DNA of 33,639 nucleotides from Collinsella sp. (GTDB lineage Bacteria > Actinomycetota > Coriobacteriia > Coriobacteriales > Coriobacteriaceae). The number at the start of each line of letters is the position of its first letter. Positions within the stretch are counted from its first letter, which is position 1. The DNA is taken from NCBI GenBank assembly GCA_019414565.1, contig DXLU01000014.1, positions 41,159 to 74,797 of the forward strand. Direction: 5' to 3'. The notes beneath the pieces are model-generated. The model was not told where the DNA came from and searched no databases. It saw nothing but the letters and a program-made list of their open reading frames with translations. Shown here one piece after another: positions 8,621 through 16,682 of this stretch. A program made the translations under genes and the position numbers.

Positions 8621-10012
8621 ATGGCATATGACGATAGGGAGACCGGGCTGACGGTTGAGGACCGCGGCTCCAAGTTGGGTCTTCCCCAAAACCAAGATGC
8701 AGAGGCCAATGTACTGGCCGCTATGCTGCTATCGCCCGAGGTGGTCGAAGAGGCCCAGGTCGAGCTGCAGCCCGATGACTTCTACCGGCCCATTCATAAG
8801 ACCATCTATACCGCGATGGTCGATATGTACAACAGCCGCATTCCCATCGACTCCATCTCGCTGATCGATTATCTGCGAAGCATCAACAAGCTTGATGCCG
8901 TGGGCGGCGAGGCCTACATTTTGGAGTTGATGGGTCAGACCCTGTCGCTCGTCAACTGGCAGCACCATGCCGCTATCGTTCGCCGCGATTCGATGCTGCG
9001 TGAGCTGATCGGCGCCACCAACGAGATCAACGCGCTGGCCTATAACGCTCCCACCGATACCAAAGAGGTCGTGGAGCTGGCCGAGAGCAAGTTGCTCAAG
9101 GTCACGGCGCGCGAGGTCAAGTCGAGCTACAAGACGCTGACCGAGTTTATGGTCGAGGCCTATAACGAGGCCGAGGAAGTGTGCCAGGCAGGCGGCCAGG
9201 CTGCGGGCGTGCCCACGGGCTTCCCGTCGCTCGACCGCATGCTCATGGGTTTTCGCGAGGGCCAGCTCATCATCATCGGCGCCCGCCCTGCTGTGGGTAA
9301 GACGTCGTTCGCCCTGAATCTGGCGCTCAACGCTGCCGCGGCCGGTTATACCGTCGGCTTCTTCTCGCTGGAGATGTCGGGCAAGGAAATTGCCCAGCGT
9401 CTGATTTGCGCCTACGCCATGATTTCGATCAGTGACTTCCGCATGGGCCGCATTAGCCCCGAGCAGTGGGCCAATATCAACGAGGCCACGCAGACCTTGT
9501 CCAAGCTCGATATTCTGATTGACGATACGCCCGGCACCACAGTGACCGAGATTCGCGCCAAGAGCCGCCGCATGCTCCACAACAAGGAGAAGGCCATCAT
9601 CATCCTGGACTACCTGCAGCTGGTGAGTCCTCCGCCGGGACGCCGCTCCGAGAGCCGTACCGTCGAGGTCTCCGAGATGTCGCGTGGTCTGAAGATCATG
9701 GCCAAGGAACTCAAGATCCCGCTCATCGCGCTGTCGCAGCTCTCGCGTCAGGTCGAATCCCGTACCGGCAAGCGCCCGCAGCTTTCCGACCTTCGTGAAT
9801 CGGGCTCCATCGAGCAGGACGCCGATATCGTTATGTTCTTGGACCGCTCCGCCGACGAGGCCGAAGCCTCGCGCGACGATCGACCCGACGAGGGCGTTAC
9901 GCGTATCGTCGTGGCCAAGAACCGTTCGGGCCCGATCGGCGACGTCGACCTGATGTTCCTGCCGGCATCCACCAAGTTCTATGAGCTTGATGGGGCACAT
10001 GCCGAGGAGTAG
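8621..10012 (+). CDS. dnaB: replicative DNA helicase DnaB
   Basis: This 463-residue hexameric helicase unwinds DNA ahead of the replication fork. The N-terminal DnaB domain (residues about 20-125; PQNQDAEANVLAAMLL) is followed by a linker helix and a RecA-type ATPase domain with Walker A GARPAVGKTS (Lys227), ILDYLQLV (Walker B), the ALSQLSR motif and the DLRESGSIEQDADIV arginine-finger region. There is no intein. The start at 8621 has GAGG six bases upstream; an in-frame ATG at 8609 is less well supported. It has its own transcription unit, since a terminator lies between it and rplI. Confidence 0.97.
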   Translation: MAYDDRETGLTVEDRGSKLGLPQNQDAEANVLAAMLLSPEVVEEAQVELQPDDFYRPIHKTIYTAMVDMYNSRIPIDSISLIDYLRSINKLDAVGGEAYILELMGQTLSLVNWQHHAAIVRRDSMLRELIGATNEINALAYNAPTDTKEVVELAESKLLKVTAREVKSSYKTLTEFMVEAYNEAEEVCQAGGQAAGVPTGFPSLDRMLMGFREGQLIIIGARPAVGKTSFALNLALNAAAAGYTVGFFSLEMSGKEIAQRLICAYAMISISDFRMGRISPEQWANINEATQTLSKLDILIDDTPGTTVTEIRAKSRRMLHNKEKAIIILDYLQLVSPPPGRRSESRTVEVSEMSRGLKIMAKELKIPLIALSQLSRQVESRTGKRPQLSDLRESGSIEQDADIVMFLDRSADEAEASRDDRPDEGVTRIVVAKNRSGPIGDVDLMFLPASTKFYELDGAHAEE

Positions 10013-10105
10013 GACAGGCGCCCGTTGCACGGGTATACTGGGAATGTTTTGTGCTTCTGCGTGCCAGCGTGGCGCGTAGACAGTCCATGAATGTAAGGAG
10101 TAAAC

Positions 10106-11392
10106 ATGCCGTCAACCGTTTTGGTCGGTGCCCAGTGGGGCGATGAGGGCAAGGGTAAGATCTGCGACCTGGTCGCCGGCGACTTCGATGCCGTCGTGCG
10201 CTACTCGGGCGGCAACAACGCCGGCCACACCATCGTCGTCAACGGCAAGAAGTACGGCCTGCACCAGGTGCCCTCCGGCATCATGTATTCCGACCATGTG
10301 TCGGTGATCGGTAACGGCTGCGTCGTCAACCCCAAGGTTGTCCTTGAGGAGATCGACATGTTTGAGGCCGACGGCATCACCACCAAGAACCTCAAGATTA
10401 GCGGCAACGCGCATGTCATCATGCCGTACCACATCGACCTGGATGGCGCCTTTGAGCAGAAGCTCGGCAAGAAGAACATCGGTACCACCAAGCGCGGTAT
10501 CGGTCCGTGCTATCAGGACAAGATGGCCCGCATTGGCCTGCGCATGCAGGATATGCTGGACGAGGCGCTGTTCCGCGACAAGCTGGAGACCGCTCTCGCC
10601 CGCGTGAACCCCGAGCTTGAGCTCATCTACAACCTGCCCACCTACACCGTGGACCAGATTTGCGACGAGTACCTGCCCATGGCCGAGCGCCTGCGTCCCT
10701 ACATCACCGAGACGAGCCTGCTGCTCAACAACATGATCGATGAGGGCAAGGACCTGCTGTTTGAGGGCGCCCAGGCGACGTTGCTCGACATCGACCACGG
10801 CACCTATCCGTACGTGACGTCTTCCAACTGCACCGCCGGCGGCGCCATCACCGGCTCCGGCGTGGGCATGAAGAACGTCGACCGCGTGCTGGGCGTCATG
10901 AAGGCCTATATCACCCGCGTCGGTTCGGGCCCCATGCCCACCGAGCTTTCCTATGAGTCCGAGGCCGGTCACACGCTGACCGAGGAGGGCTATGAGTACG
11001 GTGTGACCACCGGTCGCCGTCGTCGCTGCGGCTGGTTCGACGGCCCCATCGCCAACTACGCCTCACGCGTCAACGGCCTCACCGATATCGCCCTGACTAA
11101 GCTCGACGTGCTTTCGGCCTTCGACACCATCAAGGTGTGCGTGGCCTACGACGTCGATGGCGAGCGCTACACCAGCGTGCCCGAGCATCAGGTGCGCTTT
11201 GAGCATGCCAAGCCCATCTACGAGGAGCTCCCCGGCTGGAAGTGCGACATCACCGGTTGCCGCAGCTTTGATGAGCTGCCGCAGGAGGCTCAGGACTACG
11301 TGGCGTTTATCGAGGATCTGGCACACACCCGCGTGACGTTCATTGGCGTCGGCGCCGGTCGCGAGCAGATCATCAACCGATTCTGGAAGTAA
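10106..11392 (+). CDS. purA: adenylosuccinate synthetase
   Basis: This 428-residue enzyme joins IMP and aspartate with GTP to make adenylosuccinate, the first committed step to AMP. The GTP loop GAQWGDEGKGK is at residues about 7-17; the family motifs NNAGHTIV, TTKRGIGPCYQDK and the base-binding TTGRRRRCGW are intact. The length is typical. AAGGAG lies five bases before the ATG. It is 93 nt after dnaB in the same direction; TATACT at 10034-10039 could be a -10 box for its own promoter, but no convincing -35 accompanies it. Confidence 0.97.
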   Translation: MPSTVLVGAQWGDEGKGKICDLVAGDFDAVVRYSGGNNAGHTIVVNGKKYGLHQVPSGIMYSDHVSVIGNGCVVNPKVVLEEIDMFEADGITTKNLKISGNAHVIMPYHIDLDGAFEQKLGKKNIGTTKRGIGPCYQDKMARIGLRMQDMLDEALFRDKLETALARVNPELELIYNLPTYTVDQICDEYLPMAERLRPYITETSLLLNNMIDEGKDLLFEGAQATLLDIDHGTYPYVTSSNCTAGGAITGSGVGMKNVDRVLGVMKAYITRVGSGPMPTELSYESEAGHTLTEEGYEYGVTTGRRRRCGWFDGPIANYASRVNGLTDIALTKLDVLSAFDTIKVCVAYDVDGERYTSVPEHQVRFEHAKPIYEELPGWKCDITGCRSFDELPQEAQDYVAFIEDLAHTRVTFIGVGAGREQIINRFWK

Positions 11393-11414
11393 TCGGGACT
11401 ATTTGGTTATTGCG

Positions 11415-11456
11415 ATATACCCCTTTGCAGCCCAAGCGGGCGGCCGAGGGGTATAT
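11415..11456. repeat. 10-bp perfect inverted repeat between purA and purD
   Basis: ATATACCCCT (11415-11424) and AGGGGTATAT (11447-11456) enclose 22 nt that include a second small stem, GCCC (11430-11433) with GGGC (11438-11441). It starts 23 nt after the purA stop. The tail TTTGCTTGC is a poor T tract, so it could be a weak terminator, an operator or an RNA fork. Confidence 0.5.
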
Positions 11457-11510
11457 TTGCTTGCAAAGGGCTCGCGCGGAGCGGGCCGTTAATCCATAGA
11501 GGAGGCACCC

Positions 11511-12815
11511 TTGAAGGCGGACACTCAAACCATCGACATCCTGTTGTTGGGCAGCGGCGGCCGCGAGCACGCTCTGGCGGCCAAGCTCGCAGCATCACCG
11601 CGCGCCGGCAAGCTCTACATTGCGCCGGGCAACGGCGGCACCGCGAGCTGCGGCGAGAACGTGGTTCTCGACGATTGCGATCCTGCGGCCGTGGCGGCGT
11701 TTGCCCAGAGCCACGGATGCGGACTCGTGGTGATCGGCCCCGAGGCCCCGCTCGTGGTGGGCGTGGCCGACGCCGTGCGCGCGGCGGGCATCCCGTGCTT
11801 TGGCCCGGGTGCCGAGGGTGCCCAGATGGAGGGCTCCAAGCTGTTCTCCAAGCAGCTCATGGAGCGCGCGAACATCCCGACGGCCGCCTACGGCTCGTTT
11901 ACCGACGAGGCCTCGGCGCTCGCCTATGTGCGCGAGCAGGGTGCTCCGCTGGTCGTGAAGGCTGACGGTCTTGCCGCTGGCAAGGGCGTTATCGTGGCAA
12001 CCGAGCTTTCGCAGGCCGAGGAGGCCGTGCGCGAGTGCTTTGGCGGCACCTTTGGCGATGCCGGCAACACCGTGGTTATCGAGGAGATGCTGACCGGCCC
12101 TGAGTGCTCGCTTTTGGCCTTTACCGACGGCAAGACCGTGCGCCCCATGGCCACCTCGCAGGATCACAAGCGCGCGCTCGAGGGCGATCTTGGCCCCAAC
12201 ACGGGCGGCATGGGCGTTTACAGCCCGGTGCCTATCGTGACCGACGAGGAGCACGCCACCATGGTGAAGGTCATGGAGCAGACCGTGGCCGAGCTCGCTG
12301 CCGAGGGCATCGACTACCGCGGCTGCCTGTACGGCGGCTTTATGCTTACCCCCGCCGGCCCCAAGGTGTTGGAGTTCAACGCCCGCTTTGGCGACCCCGA
12401 GACGCAGGTCGTGCTGCCGCGCCTTAAGAACGACCTGGTCGAGGTCATGCTCGCCTGCGCTAACTGCGAGCTCGACCAGATTGAGCTCGATTGGCGTGAC
12501 GAGTGGGCCGTGGCCGTTGTCCTGACGAGTGCGGGCTATCCCGGCAGCTACGAGAAGGGCAAGGTCATCACCGGTATCGAGGATGCCGAGGCCATGGAGA
12601 ACGTGACGGTGTACCACGCCGGCACCGCCGTGGTGGACGGCCAGCTCGTGACCAACGGCGGCCGCGTGCTCGCCGTGACCGCGCTGGGCGACACGTTCGA
12701 GAACGCCCGCAACCTTGCCTATGAGGCCTGCGAGAAGATCGATTTTGAGGGCAAGACCCTGCGTCACGACATTGGTCTGCGCGCGCTGCGCGGCCGCGAC
12801 GCCTGGGATGCCTAA
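11511..12815 (+). CDS. purD: phosphoribosylamine-glycine ligase (GAR synthetase)
   Basis: This 434-residue ATP-grasp enzyme makes glycinamide ribonucleotide, step two of purine synthesis. Markers are LLLGSGGREHALAAKL at the N-terminus, the Gly-rich KADGLAAGKGVIV loop, the DHKRA and GPNTGGMG motifs, and the metal-binding LEFNARFGDPE. The start is the rare codon TTG at 11511, with GAGGAGG at ideal spacing and no nearby ATG; the encoded N-terminus fits the family. The stop lies 21 nt before the NUDIX gene, so the two are probably co-transcribed. Confidence 0.95.
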   Translation: MKADTQTIDILLLGSGGREHALAAKLAASPRAGKLYIAPGNGGTASCGENVVLDDCDPAAVAAFAQSHGCGLVVIGPEAPLVVGVADAVRAAGIPCFGPGAEGAQMEGSKLFSKQLMERANIPTAAYGSFTDEASALAYVREQGAPLVVKADGLAAGKGVIVATELSQAEEAVRECFGGTFGDAGNTVVIEEMLTGPECSLLAFTDGKTVRPMATSQDHKRALEGDLGPNTGGMGVYSPVPIVTDEEHATMVKVMEQTVAELAAEGIDYRGCLYGGFMLTPAGPKVLEFNARFGDPETQVVLPRLKNDLVEVMLACANCELDQIELDWRDEWAVAVVLTSAGYPGSYEKGKVITGIEDAEAMENVTVYHAGTAVVDGQLVTNGGRVLAVTALGDTFENARNLAYEACEKIDFEGKTLRHDIGLRALRGRDAWDA

Positions 12816-12836
12816 AATCCGGGAGGAATGAGACGG

Positions 12837-13532
12837 ATGGACGATAAGAACGAAGAGCTCGTGGACGCGCAGATCGTCGAGGAAGACAGCCGCGCGTACG
12901 GACACGCAGAGGGCGAGCCGGGCGGCGAGGTTGCCGATGAGCCGGTGCTGGTGCTGGGGGACGAAGACCCGCATGACGCGCTGCTGCACGAGAAGATTCT
13001 TTCGGAGGAGTGCGCCTGGAAGGGCAAGATCCTCGACGTCCACCGTCTTGAGGTTGAACTGCCCAACGGCCACCGCAGTGCCCGCGATGTGATTCGTCAT
13101 CCTGGCGCGGCGGCCGTTGTCGCGCTGACCGAGACCGGCAAGATCGTGCTGGTGCGTCAGTATCGCACCGCCATCGACCGCGTGACGGTCGAGATTCCCG
13201 CCGGCAAGCTCGACCCGGGCGAGGACCCGCTCGATTGCGCCAAGCGCGAACTGCATGAGGAGACGGGCTTTAGGGCCGGTCGTATTCGCTTTTTGACGTC
13301 GATTGTCACGTCATGCGGTTTTTGCGATGAGATCATCCACATCTACTTGGCTACCAAGCTCGAGTTTGATGCGCCCAACCCCGATGATGACGAGTTTGTC
13401 AACGTGGACCTGGTGCCGCTGCACGAGCTGATCGACGCCGTGCTCGACGGCAAGATCGAAGACGCCAAGACCGTTGTAGGCGCGCTTGCCTGCGACAGCA
13501 TCGCACACAGGCTGGGCGGAGCGGAGATTTAA
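12837..13532 (+). CDS. NUDIX hydrolase, ADP-ribose pyrophosphatase-like
   Basis: This 231-residue protein has a complete Nudix box at residues about 123-145 (GKLDPGE, then RELHEETGF) with catalytic Glu residues. The preceding VRQYRTAIDRVTVEIPAG is typical of the ADP-sugar pyrophosphatase group, so hydrolysis of ADP-ribose or a similar nucleotide sugar is likely. The first 50 or so residues are a strongly acidic extension absent from short family members. GGGAGG supports the ATG at 12837; an in-frame ATG at 12828 sits too close to it. Confidence 0.88.
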   Translation: MDDKNEELVDAQIVEEDSRAYGHAEGEPGGEVADEPVLVLGDEDPHDALLHEKILSEECAWKGKILDVHRLEVELPNGHRSARDVIRHPGAAAVVALTETGKIVLVRQYRTAIDRVTVEIPAGKLDPGEDPLDCAKRELHEETGFRAGRIRFLTSIVTSCGFCDEIIHIYLATKLEFDAPNPDDDEFVNVDLVPLHELIDAVLDGKIEDAKTVVGALACDSIAHRLGGAEI

Positions 13533-13571
13533 CGAGCGGGAATGATCCCGCAGGTTTGTGTAAGTCAGCGA

Positions 13572-13669
13572 AAGTGCTCCATTTGAGACAAGGTGGCCTA
13601 AAAGAGGAGGGAAGCGTATGGGTATACGCGACCGACGATTGAAGGCCAGATTGTCCAAATGGAGCACTT
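13572..13669. repeat. 98-bp element with 25-bp imperfect terminal inverted repeats
   Basis: The left arm (13572-13599) pairs with the right arm (13643-13669): 14 perfect base pairs (AAGTGCTCCATTTG with CAAATGGAGCACTT), a bulged A, five pairs, a 2x2 internal loop and six more pairs. The enclosed loop holds GAGGAGGG and an ATG (13618) that itself sits in a 6-bp hairpin (GCGTAT-GGGT-ATACGC). CAGCG lies just outside both ends (13566-13570 and 13671-13675), possibly a target duplication. It may be a MITE-like insertion or a regulatory RNA fold. Confidence 0.6.
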
Positions 13670-13685
13670 GCAGCGTCGAGATGAA

Positions 13686-13707
13686 ACGCGGTTTGGTAAA
13701 ACCGCGT
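13686..13707 (+). promoter_or_regulatory. leader hairpin before the ABC exporter start
   Basis: ACGCGGTTT (13686-13694) and AAACCGCGT (13699-13707) form a perfect 9-bp stem with loop GGTA. It ends directly at the AAGG ribosome binding site (13708-13711) of the ATG at 13717, so it could influence translation. If translation begins at 13618, it lies inside the coding region instead. Confidence 0.45.
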
Positions 13708-13716
13708 AAGGTGATT

Positions 13717-15489
13717 ATGCTGAAGAGGTTTCTTTCGTATTACGAGCCCCAGACGGGGCTTTTTGTTGCCGATACTGTTTGTGCTCTGGTGCTTGCTGCC
13801 ATTGACCTTGCGTTTCCTATTATTCTGCGCAATCTGACCGGCGGGTTGTTTACCCAGGGTCAGGCTGCCATTATGCAGGCGCTCGGTATGATTGCGGTGG
13901 GACTGGTGCTGATGTATGCCATCCGCTGCGCCTGCCGCTACTTTGTGAGCTACTGGGGCCATGTGATGGGCGCGCGCATGGAGTCCAAGATGCGCGAGGA
14001 CCTGTTCGATCAGTACGAGCGCTTTAGCTTTGCATACTTCGATCGCAACAGCTCGGGCGACATGATGAGCCGCGTGGTCAACGACCTGTTCGATATCTGC
14101 GAGGCGGCGCACCATGTGCCCGAGTGGATCATCATCTGCGGCATCGAGATTATCGGCTCGTTTGTGATCCTCTTTACCATCGCCCCGGTGCTGGCGCTTG
14201 CCATGGCTGTGGTGACAGCAGCGTTTGCGGTCATCATGTTTTGGCAGAACATGCGCATGCGCGAGGTCTTTAGCGACAATCGCAAAAAAATCAGCGGCAT
14301 CAATGCGCAGCTGCAGGATTCGCTGGCGGGCATGCGCGTGGTCAAGAGCTTTGCCAATGAGGAGACCGAGCGCTCTAAGTTCCGCGCCTCCAACAATCGC
14401 TACCTTTCGTCCAAGGAAAACATGTATCACGCCATGGGCGTCTATACTGCGACGTATGGCCTGCTCTCGGGTGTGCTCTATGTGATCGTGGTACTGCTGG
14501 GCGGCTGGCTGGTCGCCCAGGGACAGCTGCAGGCGGTCGATATGGCGACCTTTGCACTCTATATTTCGCTGTTCTGCACGCCGCTCGAGACGCTCGTCAA
14601 TTCGGCCGAAACGTATCAGAAGGCTATCGCCGGCTTTAAGCGTATGGACGAGGTGCTCTCGACCGTGCCGGATATCCAGGACAAGCCGGGCGCCACGGAT
14701 CTGCAGGTGACTGCCGGCGCCGTGGAATATCACGACGTGTGCTTTAACTACGAGGACGTTGAGCTGGGCGAGGGCGATGCCGAAGAGCGTCCCGTTATCG
14801 ACCATATGAATCTGTCCATCAAGCCCGGGCAGACCATCGCTTTGGTTGGCCCTTCGGGCGGTGGCAAGTCCACGACCTGTTCGCTGCTGCCGCGCTTTTA
14901 TGACGTGGCTGCCGGATCCATTAGCATCGACGGCCAGGACGTGCGCGATGTGACGCAGCAGAGCCTGCGTCGCGCCATCGGCCTGGTGCAGCAGGATGTC
15001 TATCTGTTTGACGGCACGATTGGCGAGAACATCGCCTACGGCAAGCCGGGCGCTACGGCAGGAGAGATCGCCGAGGCCGCCCGTCGCGCCAACATCGATG
15101 CCTTTATCGAGTCGCTTCCACAGGGTTATGACACGGTCGTGGGCGAGCGCGGCAGCCGTCTTTCGGGCGGACAGAAGCAGCGTGTTGCCATCGCGCGAGT
15201 GTTTCTCAAGAACCCCAAGATCCTTATTTTGGATGAGGCGACGAGTGCTTTGGATAACGAGAGCGAGGAGGCGGTGCAGGAGTCGCTCGAAGAGCTGGCA
15301 CGCGGCCGCACCACGATTATCATCGCCCACCGTCTTTCGACCATTAAGCATGCCGATGAGATCGCGACCGTTGAGCATGGTCGCGTTGTGGAGCGTGGCA
15401 CGCACGAGGAGCTTCTCGCCCGTGGCGGCACTTATGCCCGTTACTATCGAATGCAGTTCGAAGGTGCGCGTGCGCACGAGCTCGACTGA
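13717..15489 (+). CDS. ABC exporter half-transporter (fused membrane and ATPase domains)
   Basis: From 13717 the protein has 590 residues. The N-terminal six-helix type I exporter domain (about residues 10-320) is followed by an ATPase domain with Walker A GPSGGGKS (378-385), a Q-loop (VQQD), signature LSGGQ (482-486), Walker B ILILDE (Asp506, catalytic Glu507) and the switch AHRLS. It should function as a homodimer or with another half-transporter; the substrate is unknown. MLKRFLSYY matches the usual exporter N-terminus, which favours 13717. An ATG at 13618 with a better ribosome binding site would add 33 residues encoded by a palindromic element. Confidence 0.88.
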   Translation: MLKRFLSYYEPQTGLFVADTVCALVLAAIDLAFPIILRNLTGGLFTQGQAAIMQALGMIAVGLVLMYAIRCACRYFVSYWGHVMGARMESKMREDLFDQYERFSFAYFDRNSSGDMMSRVVNDLFDICEAAHHVPEWIIICGIEIIGSFVILFTIAPVLALAMAVVTAAFAVIMFWQNMRMREVFSDNRKKISGINAQLQDSLAGMRVVKSFANEETERSKFRASNNRYLSSKENMYHAMGVYTATYGLLSGVLYVIVVLLGGWLVAQGQLQAVDMATFALYISLFCTPLETLVNSAETYQKAIAGFKRMDEVLSTVPDIQDKPGATDLQVTAGAVEYHDVCFNYEDVELGEGDAEERPVIDHMNLSIKPGQTIALVGPSGGGKSTTCSLLPRFYDVAAGSISIDGQDVRDVTQQSLRRAIGLVQQDVYLFDGTIGENIAYGKPGATAGEIAEAARRANIDAFIESLPQGYDTVVGERGSRLSGGQKQRVAIARVFLKNPKILILDEATSALDNESEEAVQESLEELARGRTTIIIAHRLSTIKHADEIATVEHGRVVERGTHEELLARGGTYARYYRMQFEGARAHELD

Positions 15490-15508
15490 TTGATATGACA
15501 GGAAGTTT

Positions 15509-16474
15509 ATGGCTGACAAGAACCCTTTGACTCCGGAAGAAGTGACGGAGTTATTCTCCGAAATCGATGCATCCGGTGTCTTGGATCCCACGCTTGCCAA
15601 AAAGCGCACCGAGCGCATGCGTGAGAAGGAGGCTGCGGCCAAGCGCGGTGACAAAGCGGCGCTAGCGCAGCTGCGCAGCGAGGACCGCGCGAGCCAGGCA
15701 AAACATATCGACCCGCTGTCCGAGGACGACCCTTCGGGCTCGCAGGTGAGCCATACCATTACGAAGACTGCCATGGCCGTGGTCATTGGCATCTTGGTGC
15801 TGATTGTGGGCATGCAGATTGGCTACGGCGTGATGCGACGCCTGAACACCGCCAACCTGTCCGAGAGCGTTTCGGTGGATACCGTTTCGACGGCGCTGAA
15901 GGGCGGCCTTGAGTGGGGCAACGGCTTTACGCAGTTCCCGCTCGACTTTACCGTCGATGAAGCTGATGAGCGTACGGGCACGGTCGAGGTGACGGTGTTG
16001 GACACATCGTCTGCCAACGAGCTCGAGCTGCTGTCCAACGGGCAGATTCAGGCCGCTGCGCTTGCGACCAACGCGCTGCTCAACGATAAGATCGACCGCG
16101 TGGTGTATAACGTTCACGCCTATATCGACGAGGATAGCAACATTCAGCACGATTCCTTCTTTGGCATGTTTCCCGCGCGGGGTCATCAGAGCGCCATTTT
16201 GACGTTTGTGTGGACCAAGAGCTCATCCAACGCCACGAGTATCGACTGGAAGATGCGCATCGTAAGCATGGACGACACCATTGCCGAGCGCATTCAAAAA
16301 CAGGTGAACTCGGTTTCGTCGCTGATCGAGGACCCGGTGGTGAGCCAGACCAAGATTGACGAGGAAAAGGCCGAACGTGACCTGGAGCATCGTCTGCATG
16401 GCCGCGAGATTTTCCGCGGCGGCAAGCCCGATCGCTCACCGTCCGATCTGCTGGAACAGGACAAGCAAAAGTAA
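15509..16474 (+). CDS. membrane-anchored protein, function unknown
   Basis: This 321-residue protein is not recognised. Residues 1-85 are charged and probably cytoplasmic, with a Lys/Arg/Glu-rich helical region. One strong membrane helix follows (about residues 88-108), then an extracytoplasmic domain of about 170 residues with mixed strands and helices, and a charged C-terminal tail (about 270-321). The layout, single-pass with a cytoplasmic N-terminus, resembles surface or division-associated proteins, but no family can be named. It starts 19 nt after the ABC exporter with GGAAG upstream, so it is probably in the same transcript. Confidence 0.75.
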   Translation: MADKNPLTPEEVTELFSEIDASGVLDPTLAKKRTERMREKEAAAKRGDKAALAQLRSEDRASQAKHIDPLSEDDPSGSQVSHTITKTAMAVVIGILVLIVGMQIGYGVMRRLNTANLSESVSVDTVSTALKGGLEWGNGFTQFPLDFTVDEADERTGTVEVTVLDTSSANELELLSNGQIQAAALATNALLNDKIDRVVYNVHAYIDEDSNIQHDSFFGMFPARGHQSAILTFVWTKSSSNATSIDWKMRIVSMDDTIAERIQKQVNSVSSLIEDPVVSQTKIDEEKAERDLEHRLHGREIFRGGKPDRSPSDLLEQDKQK

Positions 16475-16480
16475 GAGGCC

Positions 16481-16522
16481 ATTATCCCGCGTGAGCCGCA
16501 AGCCCACGCGGGATAATTTTTC
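16481..16522 (+). terminator. terminator before carA
   Basis: ATTATCCCGCGTG (16481-16493) and CACGCGGGATAAT (16505-16517) form a perfect 13-bp stem followed by TTTTTC. It separates the preceding operon from carAB. Confidence 0.93.
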
Positions 16523-16543
16523 TGGGACGGGGATTAAATAATC

Positions 16544-16565
16544 ATTATGCATAGAAAGTCATAAT
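16544..16565. promoter_or_regulatory. possible operator upstream of carA
   Basis: ATTATG (16544-16549) and CATAAT (16560-16565) form an inverted repeat with a 10-bp gap in an unusually AT-rich stretch 120 bp before carA. The spacing and base composition recall ArgR boxes, which often control carAB, but the match is not close. A candidate -10 box TACAAT lies at 16619-16624. Confidence 0.3.
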
Positions 16566-16645
16566 TATCATTTCGTAAACATTTCGATGAAATTAACGCC
16601 ATGAGGCATGCTTGCGGTTACAATACCGCGAGGCCTAACTACACA

Positions 16646-16678
16646 CCTTTAAGCCGGTCCTGTGAGACCGGGAAGGAG
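16646..16678 (+). promoter_or_regulatory. PyrR-binding RNA hairpin overlapping the carA ribosome binding site
   Basis: CCGGTC (16654-16659) pairs with GACCGG (16666-16671) around the hexaloop CTGTGA, which fits the CNGNGA loop of PyrR-binding RNAs. Below a purine-rich asymmetric internal loop, CCTT (16646-16649) pairs with AAGG (16673-16676). The AAGG is part of the carA ribosome binding site GGAAGGAG, which ends four bases before the ATG. Binding of PyrR with UMP or UTP should therefore block translation of carA, as reported for mycobacterial pyr operons. No terminator lies between hairpin and gene, so translational control is favoured over attenuation. Confidence 0.8.
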
Positions 16679-16682
16679 AATT

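Noticed and set aside
10034..10039. TATACT before purA as a promoter
   Set aside because: No acceptable -35 box at 16-18 nt spacing, so it is mentioned with purA but not called.
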